DNA of 64,000 nt from Rhodonellum sp041748555 (GTDB taxonomy: Bacteria; Bacteroidota; Bacteroidia; Cytophagales; Cyclobacteriaceae). Positions 26,181-35,052 of this stretch are shown in pieces (the first letter of the stretch is position 1; every line of letters starts with the position of its first letter). The notes under the pieces are model-generated. The model did no database searches, was not told where the DNA came from, and saw nothing but the letters and a program-made list of their open reading frames with translations. The position numbers and the translations under genes were made by a program. The DNA is taken from positions 1-64,000 of the forward strand of contig JBGTDA010000136.1 in the NCBI GenBank assembly GCA_041748555.1. Direction: 5' to 3'.

Positions 26181-26909
26181 TCATAATTCAAAAAACCGGA
26201 TATTTCCTGCATTCCCTTCAATGGTGATACTGGAAAAATACTCGGAGCCCATCTGAAATGACATATTATACCAGGTTCGCTCACATGCGGAAACCTGTAG
26301 AGGCAAATCCCAAACTCCTTCCAAACAGCAAATATCAGTCAAAACTTCAGATAAACCGTCACCTGTTGCTTTAAGAAAGGATTCTTTAGAAGTCCATAAC
26401 CGAAAAAATTCCAATGATGGATTTTTTGCGTTATTGATGAATTCCGTTTCTGAACTGGAAAAAGATGATGGCAAAATAGTGCTGAAGTCAAATCCGGGAG
26501 AAATATACTCAACATCTATTCCGCAGCTTGATTTTGCAAAAACGAACATCACCCATTTCCCGGAATGAGAAATATTAAAGTGAAAATCTGGATTGCTAAG
26601 AAGAATAGGTTTATGGAAATCATTCTCTGTAAATACCAAACTTTCGGGATCAATGCCCAGATATGCTGAGATCAGATCCTTCCTCAATACTTTACTTATT
26701 AAAAATCGTTTTTGGTCATCTATTCTTTTGAACCTGTGCATTTTTTCCAATTCGTGAAAATCAAGAAGATGGCGTCTGTTTTTTGCTTTTCCATACCCTT
26801 TTTCTAGCTCACATCTCCAAACATGAACATCATATCCAAGCTCCGATGTACTGTTTTTCTCCCAATTTGGAGAATGTTCCATAGGGTTACAGGAAATATT
26901 TGAAGTCAT
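26181..26909 (-). CDS. Sfp-type 4'-phosphopantetheinyl transferase of the NRPS-PKS locus
   Basis: A 242-residue Sfp-type PPTase. Key motifs: KRFLISKVLRKDLI (about residues 67-80), the FNISHSGKWVMF strand, the Mg-binding CGIDVEYI (about residues 130-137) and FRLWTSKESFLKATGDGL (about residues 165-182). The gene begins five bases after the NRPS stop codon and is on the same strand, so it is almost certainly co-transcribed and serves to load the three carrier domains (two PCP, one ACP) of the locus. It is longer than the housekeeping-type PPTase at 7256-7885. The protein itself appears intact even though the PKS gene upstream is damaged. Confidence 0.88.
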   Translation of the reverse strand: MTSNISCNPMEHSPNWEKNSTSELGYDVHVWRCELEKGYGKAKNRRHLLDFHELEKMHRFKRIDDQKRFLISKVLRKDLISAYLGIDPESLVFTENDFHKPILLSNPDFHFNISHSGKWVMFVFAKSSCGIDVEYISPGFDFSTILPSSFSSSETEFINNAKNPSLEFFRLWTSKESFLKATGDGLSEVLTDICCLEGVWDLPLQVSACERTWYNMSFQMGSEYFSSITIEGNAGNIRFFEL

Positions 26910-26914
26910 TCTTC

Positions 26915-29900
26915 CTAGGTTTGGTCCAGTACTTTTTGAATTTTATCGGCAAATCCTATGATGAGATTTGGCTCTTCAAAAATTGAATTGTGATCTCCTT
27001 CCACTTCAACCACCTTAACCGAATCGGCATATTTGTTCCAGCTGTAAAAAACCGAATCGGGTTCATAAAAAGTTTGGATTGATGACTTGAAAAGAATAAT
27101 CTCACCCGAATACGGGGTTAGGATATATTCATCCATGGCATTATGGTTTATCTTTCTGATTTCTTCTATTCTGTGGAATAATCCGATATCATTCCCGCCT
27201 TTTTCTAATCCTACAAGTTTTTGGAATTTTCTTTTTTTTCGATAAAAAGATTTACTTTTCAAATCTTTAAAAGTGTTGAATGCGGTAAATAATAATTTAA
27301 CGTCTACGAGACGTTTTTGAATTTCGTAAACCACCGATCTTTTCCTATTTTGCCAGTCGGTGAGTACCTTATCGGATTGATAGGCAGATACATCAAGAAG
27401 TAGGACTTTTTGGACCTTCAAATTCCCAGCCTTCATTTGCTTTGCCATTTCAAAAGCGACATAGGCTCCAAAAGATTGGCCGGCCAAATAGTATGGGCCG
27501 TTAGGATTTTGTCTGATTATTTCTTCTATATAATGCGCCGCCATTTCTTTGATGGTATGGAATGGCTCATCTATACCGTTTAGTCCTTTGGCCTGTAAAC
27601 CATATACGGGTTGATCCACATCTAACACACTTGCCAACTTATAGAATGGAGACACATTGGCTCCCGCTCCGTGAATAATATACAATGGAATTTTATTCCC
27701 CTCCGGTTTTATGGCCACCAGTGAATTCCAGCCTTGTTGGCTTTTTTCACCTTTATCCAAAACGGCAGCAAATTCGGAAAGAGTCGGGTTTTGGAAAAGG
27801 GTATTCAATGGTAAATTGAGATGGGTTTCATTTTCCAACTCCGCCATCACTTCGACTGCCATTAAAGAATGACCTCCCAATTCAAAAAAATTATCTTCTT
27901 TCGCTATAACATCCAACCGTAGGAGTTTGCACCAGATTTTGGATACAAGTTTTTCGTTTTCGGAAAGTGTTTGGTTTTGACTGGTTCTTCGAATCATTCC
28001 GCTTTGTGTAGGAGGCGGAAATGCTTTTCTATTGATTTTGTTATTGCTGGTTTTAGGAAAATCAATCATAGAAACCCAAACTCCGGGAACCATATAATCT
28101 GGAAGAGATTTATACAAGAAATCTTTCCACTTTATAATTTTCTGTTTATCAATTGATTTGGCTACTTGGTGAAAATTTTCACCATTTTCTACTGATAAAT
28201 TACCGGAAAGGTTAGGGACACTATAATTTCCATTTTTTTCAATCACATATGCAACCAAATTGAGGTCACCCGGGTGATCTTCTCTAGCAATCACAACCAC
28301 ATCACTTATTTCAGGCAACTGATTTATGCTGTTCTCTATTTCTCCAAGTTCAATTCGGAAACCCCGGATTTTGACCTGATTATCCAGTCTTCCCAGGCAC
28401 ATAACTTCCCCATTTGGTAAAAACTTACCTAAATCTCCTGTCCGGTATAATAAATCACTTTTAGAGGCTTCAAAATCATTTGTAATAAATTTCTCATTCG
28501 TAAGTTCTGACCTATTCAAATACCCTTTGGCAACCCCTTGACCTCCAATCCAGATTTCGCCAACATTTCCAGGAGAAAGTAGATGACAATTTTCGTCTAA
28601 AATATATACTTGGGTGTTATGTATGGGCTTGCCTATGGTGATCGGCAAGTCGGGAGTTGTAATTTTCTTCATCAGTGACCACACAGTAGTTTCCGTAGGA
28701 CCATACATATTCCAGAGAGCATTTGATCTGCTTAAAAGTTCCTTGGCTAGATCCTGTGGAAGTGCTTCCCCTCCACAAAGGACTTTGAGAGGAAAGTGCT
28801 TCTTCCAAGAAGAATTGATCATCATCTTCCAGGTGGCAGGTGTGGCCTGCATCATGGTGATTTTTTCCCTTTCTATCAGGTCCAAAAGAATCCGTCCATC
28901 GCGGGCTTCTTCATTTTCTGTAATTACAACCTCTGCCCCTGCGATCAAAGGAAGGAATAATTCCAATCCGGCAATATCAAATGAAATTGTCGTTACTGCC
29001 AACAATTTATCCCTGCTTGAAATCCCCGGACTTATCTGCATACTTAGCAGAAAATTCAAAAGATTATGATGGGAAATCTTTACTCCTTTAGGTGTACCGG
29101 TTGATCCTGATGTATAGATTACATAAACAAGGTCATTCCCCTTCAATCCGATTTCGGGACTCTGCTCGGAAAAATCATTCAATTGGGCCATAACTTCTTC
29201 AAGAAGTAAAAACGGTGCCTGGGTTATATAATTTCCCTTCAAATGGCCGGATACTAAAAAATATTTACAAGATGCATCATTTACCATCATCTCGATTCTT
29301 TCTTTGGGATATAAAGGATCCAAAGGAAGGTATACTCCTCCCGACTTTACGATTCCCAATAGACTGACCAGCATTTCAACAGAACGATCAACGCATATCC
29401 CAATGATATCACCCTTTTTTACTCCATTTTGAAGGAGGTAATTTGCCAACTGATTGGACTGTGCTTCAAGTTCTAAATAAGAAAGTTGCTTCTTGGAACA
29501 GCTGACAGCCACTTTTTGTGGGTGCTTATTGGCAGTTTCATTGATAAAAGAGGTGAAGGTTTTTCCCATTTGATTGTCAAGAGATGTGTTGTTCCATTGG
29601 TTTATTTCTTTTAGAAATACATTTTCAATAAAATCTATATTTGAAATGATAGTGGAAGGATTTTCAGAAACAAATATCAGAAGATTTCTGAATTCGTTCT
29701 GCATCTTTTTGATACTTTCCGGGGTATACAGGATCGTATTGTACTGCCAATTTATCGAAATCCTATCCTCATACTCAGTTACATAAATTGCATTTTCAAA
29801 AGTCTCGAATTTTTTAGGATTAAAAAATGACTCAACAGCCAAATCTTTATAGTTGAATTGATCATTTTTTGCTGATTCAAAATTGATTATGATGGGAATT

Positions 29901-31006
29901 AAGGGTATTGTGGAATTCTCCCGAGGTAAATTCAGATGCTGCAATAGACTGCTGAAAGTATACCGGGAATGTTCATAATCGTTCAGGAGTTCTGATTTTC
30001 TTTTATGCAAATATTCCAAAAAAGTGAGATGGGGTTCAATAGTACATGGAATTGGTAAAAGGTGAACACAATGGCCAACCAAATGGAAGTTATCAGATAC
30101 AGCCTGCCCTGAAACAGGAATTCCTAAGGACAACTGCTTCTGTCCGGTGAGCTTATGAAAATAAATTTCAAAAACCGCCAATAAAGTATTGACTAAGCTG
30201 GATTTGGCCTTGATCCCAACCTTCCTGATAGCTTCAAGAAGATCAGCATCCACAGTCAATTCCATTCTTTGACTGTTAAAGGTCCTGCTGCTAGGTCGGG
30301 GTTTATCTGTAGGCAGATTCAGATAAAAATTTTTTCCTTTGTACCTATCAATCCAGTATTCCTCGGTTTTCCTGTATTCCGGTCCTTGGCTCCATAGGGA
30401 CATCTGGGAGGAATAGTCGCTGAACAATACAGGATTGTAAAGAGTAATTGGTTTATTTTCCGACAAATCAGAATAAATGATTCCTAATTCCTTAGTAATA
30501 AGGCTGTTTGACCAACCATCTATGATAATATGATGTCCCGTAATAATCAGTATATGGAAATGTTCATCCAATCTGATCAACCTAAACCGTATTAAAGGGC
30601 CTTTTTCTAAATTAAATAAAGTCAAACTTTCCTCCTCAATCAGCTTTTTGAAAACCGATTTCTTCTCCTGATGTGAAGAAATACCTGATGAGTCCAAGTA
30701 CATATAATCCGGAGGAAAAAAATCATAAATGATACTTTTTTTTCCGTCAGGACTAAAAGTCATTCGGAGTACTTCATGTCTTTTCACTAATTCCTCAATG
30801 GCTTTATGCAGGACATTAATTTTCAGTTTACCTTTAAGATGAAGTGATGTTGACAAATTGTTGGCAATGTTGGCTTCATCTCCGCCTAATTTACAGGAGA
30901 CCCAAATTTCTTTTTGTGCGTCCAGCAACCCTAGAACTTTGTCAATTTGAGGGGATGAAAACGGATCGTACTCTATACTTTCAAATGATTTCATTTGATG
31001 ACTCAT
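26915..31006 (-). CDS. Nonribosomal peptide synthetase, C-A-PCP-TE
   Basis: One terminal NRPS module of 1363 residues. The condensation domain (about residues 15-460) has an intact HHIIIDG motif (His158/His159, Asp163). The adenylation domain (about 475-980) has core motifs IYTSGSTGTPKG, NMYGPTETTVW, YRTGDLG and the A10 Lys in KTSNNKINRKAF. The carrier domain carries the attachment Ser in FFELGGHSLMA (about residue 1043), and the thioesterase has GQSFGAY (Ser about 1177) and a C-terminal GDHNSIFEE His. Aligned by eye with the GrsA pocket, the specificity residues read D-I-L-Q-L-G-M-V-W-K, a pattern associated with glycine. No epimerase or methylation domain is seen. It lies downstream of the PKS gene and would condense that module's product with its own amino acid and release it. 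The reading frame is intact. Confidence 0.9.
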   Translation of the reverse strand: MSHQMKSFESIEYDPFSSPQIDKVLGLLDAQKEIWVSCKLGGDEANIANNLSTSLHLKGKLKINVLHKAIEELVKRHEVLRMTFSPDGKKSIIYDFFPPDYMYLDSSGISSHQEKKSVFKKLIEEESLTLFNLEKGPLIRFRLIRLDEHFHILIITGHHIIIDGWSNSLITKELGIIYSDLSENKPITLYNPVLFSDYSSQMSLWSQGPEYRKTEEYWIDRYKGKNFYLNLPTDKPRPSSRTFNSQRMELTVDADLLEAIRKVGIKAKSSLVNTLLAVFEIYFHKLTGQKQLSLGIPVSGQAVSDNFHLVGHCVHLLPIPCTIEPHLTFLEYLHKRKSELLNDYEHSRYTFSSLLQHLNLPRENSTIPLIPIIINFESAKNDQFNYKDLAVESFFNPKKFETFENAIYVTEYEDRISINWQYNTILYTPESIKKMQNEFRNLLIFVSENPSTIISNIDFIENVFLKEINQWNNTSLDNQMGKTFTSFINETANKHPQKVAVSCSKKQLSYLELEAQSNQLANYLLQNGVKKGDIIGICVDRSVEMLVSLLGIVKSGGVYLPLDPLYPKERIEMMVNDASCKYFLVSGHLKGNYITQAPFLLLEEVMAQLNDFSEQSPEIGLKGNDLVYVIYTSGSTGTPKGVKISHHNLLNFLLSMQISPGISSRDKLLAVTTISFDIAGLELFLPLIAGAEVVITENEEARDGRILLDLIEREKITMMQATPATWKMMINSSWKKHFPLKVLCGGEALPQDLAKELLSRSNALWNMYGPTETTVWSLMKKITTPDLPITIGKPIHNTQVYILDENCHLLSPGNVGEIWIGGQGVAKGYLNRSELTNEKFITNDFEASKSDLLYRTGDLGKFLPNGEVMCLGRLDNQVKIRGFRIELGEIENSINQLPEISDVVVIAREDHPGDLNLVAYVIEKNGNYSVPNLSGNLSVENGENFHQVAKSIDKQKIIKWKDFLYKSLPDYMVPGVWVSMIDFPKTSNNKINRKAFPPPTQSGMIRRTSQNQTLSENEKLVSKIWCKLLRLDVIAKEDNFFELGGHSLMAVEVMAELENETHLNLPLNTLFQNPTLSEFAAVLDKGEKSQQGWNSLVAIKPEGNKIPLYIIHGAGANVSPFYKLASVLDVDQPVYGLQAKGLNGIDEPFHTIKEMAAHYIEEIIRQNPNGPYYLAGQSFGAYVAFEMAKQMKAGNLKVQKVLLLDVSAYQSDKVLTDWQNRKRSVVYEIQKRLVDVKLLFTAFNTFKDLKSKSFYRKKRKFQKLVGLEKGGNDIGLFHRIEEIRKINHNAMDEYILTPYSGEIILFKSSIQTFYEPDSVFYSWNKYADSVKVVEVEGDHNSIFEEPNLIIGFADKIQKVLDQT

Positions 31007-31302
31007 TTTCTGATTTCCTTAATATAAAAGGTAAATTGACAGTCAAGAAATTGGAATCATACCCCCTTCATAAAAAGGAGGTATAATTATGTAACTAATA
31101 ATTTCTGAATTTAAATATTTTTTTTCTACCCATTTAGCTAAATTCAGCAAGTTAAATATCAATTTCAGTTTTCTCATACTCCTTTTGTAAAATTGATAAT
31201 CATTTAAGATTAATGTAGAAATAAAAGACCTGTCAAAATATTGATTGATGGTATAAAAAAAGAAAATTTTTCTCAAATAGCAAAAGGGTTAATACTATAA
31301 GA
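31007..31302 (-). other. Spacer between PKS and NRPS genes with a hairpin
   Basis: 296 AT-rich bases between the end of the PKS gene and the NRPS start, unusually long for genes expected to act in sequence. A near-perfect inverted repeat (ATACCCCCTT at 31059-31068, AAGGAGGTAT at 31075-31084, one mismatch, 6-base loop) lies about 53 bases before the NRPS start codon. It lacks a T-run on the minus strand, so it may be a regulatory leader hairpin rather than a terminator. No gene is recognisable here. Confidence 0.45.
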
Positions 31303-34300
31303 TTAAATTTCCCAATTGACCTTTAAATAATTTCCCGGTTTATTTTCGTCCAGTACAAACCAAGCAGGATTACCGCTTTTGTCTTTTCCAAGCTTTGCTC
31401 CTGGAATGGGTGGATTATCCTTTGAAACAATAAAATTGTCCAGATTTTTTTGGATCGAAATATTGCCTTTTTCCTTTAGAAACCCTTCTTCTAATAAAAT
31501 CTCTACAGTATTAATAATGTGTGTAATTATGTTATCAATTTCCGATTCAGTTGCTTCCGAATATAGATAACTTGGAAATCCATCAAAAATTTGAATTCCC
31601 TTTTTCCTCAACAAAATAAATAATATACTCGGAATAGCAAGTTCATCTTTGTGATTCAACTTCCACATCGAACCGCAATTTGTTATGAATAATGGTAACT
31701 CATTTTTCTCAAAGAATATATTCAAGGTATCCGAAATCCTTTTTGTCTTTCGCTCAAGGATCAACTGAATTTCTTTATCTTCCTTGATGAGGTTTTGCAA
31801 GAAAGCATCCTGTTCTGAAGTTACATCGAGAGGTGATTTCTGAATTTTTGCCATTGCTTCATATGTTTTGGGCAAGCCTGCTTTTTCCATTGCTTCCTCA
31901 TTGGAATTGGAAATATCATTATATTTTGTACAAGTTGACAAACCTGGAACAGCATTTGACTTCGGTTTTGGATGCTCATTTATCCGCTGGGTTGAAGCAT
32001 TAATTTCTACTCCGTTGTTGATGATTCTGATTTGCTGTGAAAGCAACTCAAGCTGTCTGGATATCAACTCAAGATGGGAAGCCGGCATGTGGAGTGCGGC
32101 TTCAATCGTTTTCGGTAAAGGCATTGGTTGTTGTTCCTCATGATTAAAAAGAGTAGATGAAACAGTATCTCCGTTCTGATGGTTTTTTTGGGCTACTAAA
32201 TTCCCCAAATCTGAATCAACACCTCCAGCAACTTTTTTTTCATTGAATTCTTCTTCCGGTAGCTGTTGATCCAAGTAGTCTACCAATTCCACTAAATCTG
32301 AAATGGATTCACTCAGTTGCCTAAAACTAATTGGAATTTTGAATTCTTTCTTAAGACTTGATGCCAATTGGGTTAAAAGTAATGAATCAAATCCAAGTTC
32401 TAAAAAAGAAGCCGGCTCATGGGAAACACTCAATCCGGTAGTTTCCTGAATGAGTCCGATTACACGTTGCTTGATTTTTAATTTCCTGTTCAAAGTAGTT
32501 GGGTTTTGTGAATTTATTGAGTTTATTTGTCCAGGTGAAATAGATGAATGAGTTGAAGAATTATCGATATTTTTCACCTGCAAGGGTTCCATCCAAATCC
32601 TCTCCTTTTTAAAAACATATGTAGGTACTTCCATAATTAAAATTGGGTTCCTGTATAAATTCTCCCAATGGATTTTTCTTCCATTCTGCCAAAGGTTACC
32701 AACAGTCTGAAGAAAAAAGTGATAATCCGGGATTTTAGAATTCCTTACCAAACTGTTGTACATCACTTTACCCATTGCAAAAGGGGATTGTCGGGATAAT
32801 GCTGTCAAAACATTACCCGGGCCTACTTCAAGAAAGAGGATAGGTATGTCCAACTTACTAATCGTTGTAACCGCATCTGCAAAACGTACCGGATTTCTCA
32901 ACTGTTTAGTCCAATATTCAGGACTTTGTGCCGCCTCGTCTGTAATAAAATTTCCTGTTACAGTGGATACCATTGGGATTTTAGGTTTATTCAAAGAAAT
33001 CCCTTGTACAACTTTGGAAAATTCATCCAAAATAGGCTCCATCATTTTGGAATGAAATGCATGGCTTGTTTTGAGGATTTTGGAAGGGATATCCATTTTT
33101 TCTAAAAAATTTGCAAAAGCTTCCACTTCGGGAATTTCCCCGGACACGACACATTGATTGGATCCGTTAATACCCGCCAAGGATAAAGATTTAGGTAGGA
33201 TGTCAAGAAGGTGTCCTTCGGTACACCTTACAGAAAGCATGTTTCCCTGAGGCAAACTACTGATTATTTTACCTCTAATAGCTACCAATTTTAAAGCATC
33301 TTCAAGACTCATAATTCCTGACAGATGGGCCGCAACAAACTCTCCGATACTATGTCCACATAATAAAATCGGCTTTACTCCCAAAGAAATCCACAGCTGA
33401 GACAGTGCATATTCAACCGTAAAAATCGCAGGTTGTGTGTATTGTGTGTCTTTAAGAATTTGTTCAGCAGCCTCATTCTCTTCAGCGGGATAGATTATAT
33501 CCAAAATTGATCTATCCATATGAAGGGAAAGAATATCCGCACATTCAATGACTGCATTTCGGAATGTGGCGTTGAACTCATACAGTTCCTTTCCCATATT
33601 CAGAAATTGTGCTCCCTGGCCCGGAAAAAGAAATACGTGCTCGTTGGTTACGTTTACAGGTGTTGATTTATTGGTCGCTTCCGACAACTTGAGAATCAGC
33701 TCCTCTCTGCTATTTGCAACCAAAAACCTCCTGAACTTATAATCAATCCGTTGTTGCTGAAGACTGTTCGCAAGTCTTGATAAATCAACATCAGGTTTTG
33801 ATTTTATAAAGTCCAGCAACTTTAAGGCATAAAGTTCCAAACTTTCTTCTGATTTGGCAGACCAGCTGATAATATATGAAGGATGTTCTTCCTTTTCATA
33901 TTCCCCTTTTTCAATTTCAGGAGCCTCTTCCAAAATCACATGAACATTTGTCCCACCAACTCCCAACGAACTTACTCCTGCAATCCGTTTGTGATCAGTA
34001 TTCCAAGGTTTTAATTCTGTGTTGATATAAAATGGACCGTCCTTTATTTCAATATTTGGGTTGACCTCGTGAAACGCTCTTTGTGGAAAATACTGTTTGT
34101 ATTTAAGTGAGAGCAAAGCTCTGAAAAAACCTGCTATTCCTGCAGCTGCATTCAGATGTCCAATATTGCTTTTGATACTACCTAGGGCACAATATTGTTT
34201 TTTTGTGGCTTGCTCAAAGGCAAGTTTGAGCCCCTCTACTTCAATTGGATCCCCGATTGGTGTGGCTGTGGCGTGAGCCTCCAAATAAGTGATTTCTTCT

Positions 34301-35052
34301 AAATCAACTCCCGCATCCAGAATGGCACTGTAGACTGCCCCTGCTTGGCCTTCGGCACTTGGGGCAGAAAAACTTCCCTTTTCTCCACCATCGTTATTTA
34401 TTCCTATTCCTTTGATTACTGCAATAATCCGATCTCCATCTGCTATGGCCTGATCCATATTTTTCAACAAAACAGCTCCAACGCCATCGCTGAAAATAGT
34501 GCCTGTGGCTGAGGCGTCAAAAGAATTTACATGGCCGTCCTTGCTAAGAACAGATCCGTCCTCATGGATATGACCACTGATTGCAGGTGATTTGATGCTT
34601 GAAGCACCGGCAATGGCCATTTCGCATTTCCCGCTTCGAATGGCTTCTGTGGCTTGGGCTATTGCCAATAATGCAGTAGAACAGGCCGAATAAACACTGA
34701 CCGCAGGTCCCGTCAAGTTAAGATGGTAGGCAGTTCGGCTTGCCAGATAATCTTTCTCATTCAAAGAACCAACCATAAAGTCACCATAGGACTCCAATAA
34801 TTTTTTGTGGTAAATGAGATTATGAGTAAAATATGTATTGTTGCTACAACCTGCATAGACTCCGATAGGGGCCGATACTTCTTGGGTTCGATATCCTGTT
34901 TTTTCCAGCAACTCATAGGAAACTTCAAGAAATTTCCGTTGCTGAGGATCAGCTATGGCCGCTAATTTTGGATTAAATCCAAAAAAAGTAGCATCAAATT
35001 GATCATATCCACCAATGATTCCTCTAGCACGAACATATCCTGGATGCCGGTA
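31303..35052 (-). CDS. Type I PKS part: KS (most)-AT-ACP-aminotransferase remnant
   Basis: Continuation, in another frame, of the gene starting at 37004. The frame has no usual start codon: homology runs unbroken from YRHPGYVRARG at 35052, and the first candidate start is a TTG at 34911 inside KS. KS holds the active Cys (YSACSTALLA), both His motifs (HATATPIGDP, SNIGHLNAAAG). AT has GHSIGEF (Ser about 33350) and HAFHS, the malonyl-CoA type. No KR, DH or ER follows. The ACP has LGFDSLLL (about 32390). After a long linker with TSEQDAFLQNLI comes only the C-terminal part of a class-III aminotransferase (LRKKGIQIFDGFPSYL), then the linker GAKLGKDKSGNPAWF that usually leads into a condensation domain. 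The PLP-binding core is missing. Either a decayed gene or, for the frameshift alone, a sequence error. Confidence 0.8.
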   Translation of the reverse strand, partial: YRHPGYVRARGIIGGYDQFDATFFGFNPKLAAIADPQQRKFLEVSYELLEKTGYRTQEVSAPIGVYAGCSNNTYFTHNLIYHKKLLESYGDFMVGSLNEKDYLASRTAYHLNLTGPAVSVYSACSTALLAIAQATEAIRSGKCEMAIAGASSIKSPAISGHIHEDGSVLSKDGHVNSFDASATGTIFSDGVGAVLLKNMDQAIADGDRIIAVIKGIGINNDGGEKGSFSAPSAEGQAGAVYSAILDAGVDLEEITYLEAHATATPIGDPIEVEGLKLAFEQATKKQYCALGSIKSNIGHLNAAAGIAGFFRALLSLKYKQYFPQRAFHEVNPNIEIKDGPFYINTELKPWNTDHKRIAGVSSLGVGGTNVHVILEEAPEIEKGEYEKEEHPSYIISWSAKSEESLELYALKLLDFIKSKPDVDLSRLANSLQQQRIDYKFRRFLVANSREELILKLSEATNKSTPVNVTNEHVFLFPGQGAQFLNMGKELYEFNATFRNAVIECADILSLHMDRSILDIIYPAEENEAAEQILKDTQYTQPAIFTVEYALSQLWISLGVKPILLCGHSIGEFVAAHLSGIMSLEDALKLVAIRGKIISSLPQGNMLSVRCTEGHLLDILPKSLSLAGINGSNQCVVSGEIPEVEAFANFLEKMDIPSKILKTSHAFHSKMMEPILDEFSKVVQGISLNKPKIPMVSTVTGNFITDEAAQSPEYWTKQLRNPVRFADAVTTISKLDIPILFLEVGPGNVLTALSRQSPFAMGKVMYNSLVRNSKIPDYHFFLQTVGNLWQNGRKIHWENLYRNPILIMEVPTYVFKKERIWMEPLQVKNIDNSSTHSSISPGQINSINSQNPTTLNRKLKIKQRVIGLIQETTGLSVSHEPASFLELGFDSLLLTQLASSLKKEFKIPISFRQLSESISDLVELVDYLDQQLPEEEFNEKKVAGGVDSDLGNLVAQKNHQNGDTVSSTLFNHEEQQPMPLPKTIEAALHMPASHLELISRQLELLSQQIRIINNGVEINASTQRINEHPKPKSNAVPGLSTCTKYNDISNSNEEAMEKAGLPKTYEAMAKIQKSPLDVTSEQDAFLQNLIKEDKEIQLILERKTKRISDTLNIFFEKNELPLFITNCGSMWKLNHKDELAIPSILFILLRKKGIQIFDGFPSYLYSEATESEIDNIITHIINTVEILLEEGFLKEKGNISIQKNLDNFIVSKDNPPIPGAKLGKDKSGNPAWFVLDENKPGNYLKVNWEI

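Noticed and set aside
31043..31276. Minus-strand 77-residue reading frame between PKS and NRPS genes
   Set aside because: Low-complexity, rich in Lys/Ile/Tyr/Phe as expected from AT-rich DNA, no ribosome binding site or family match.
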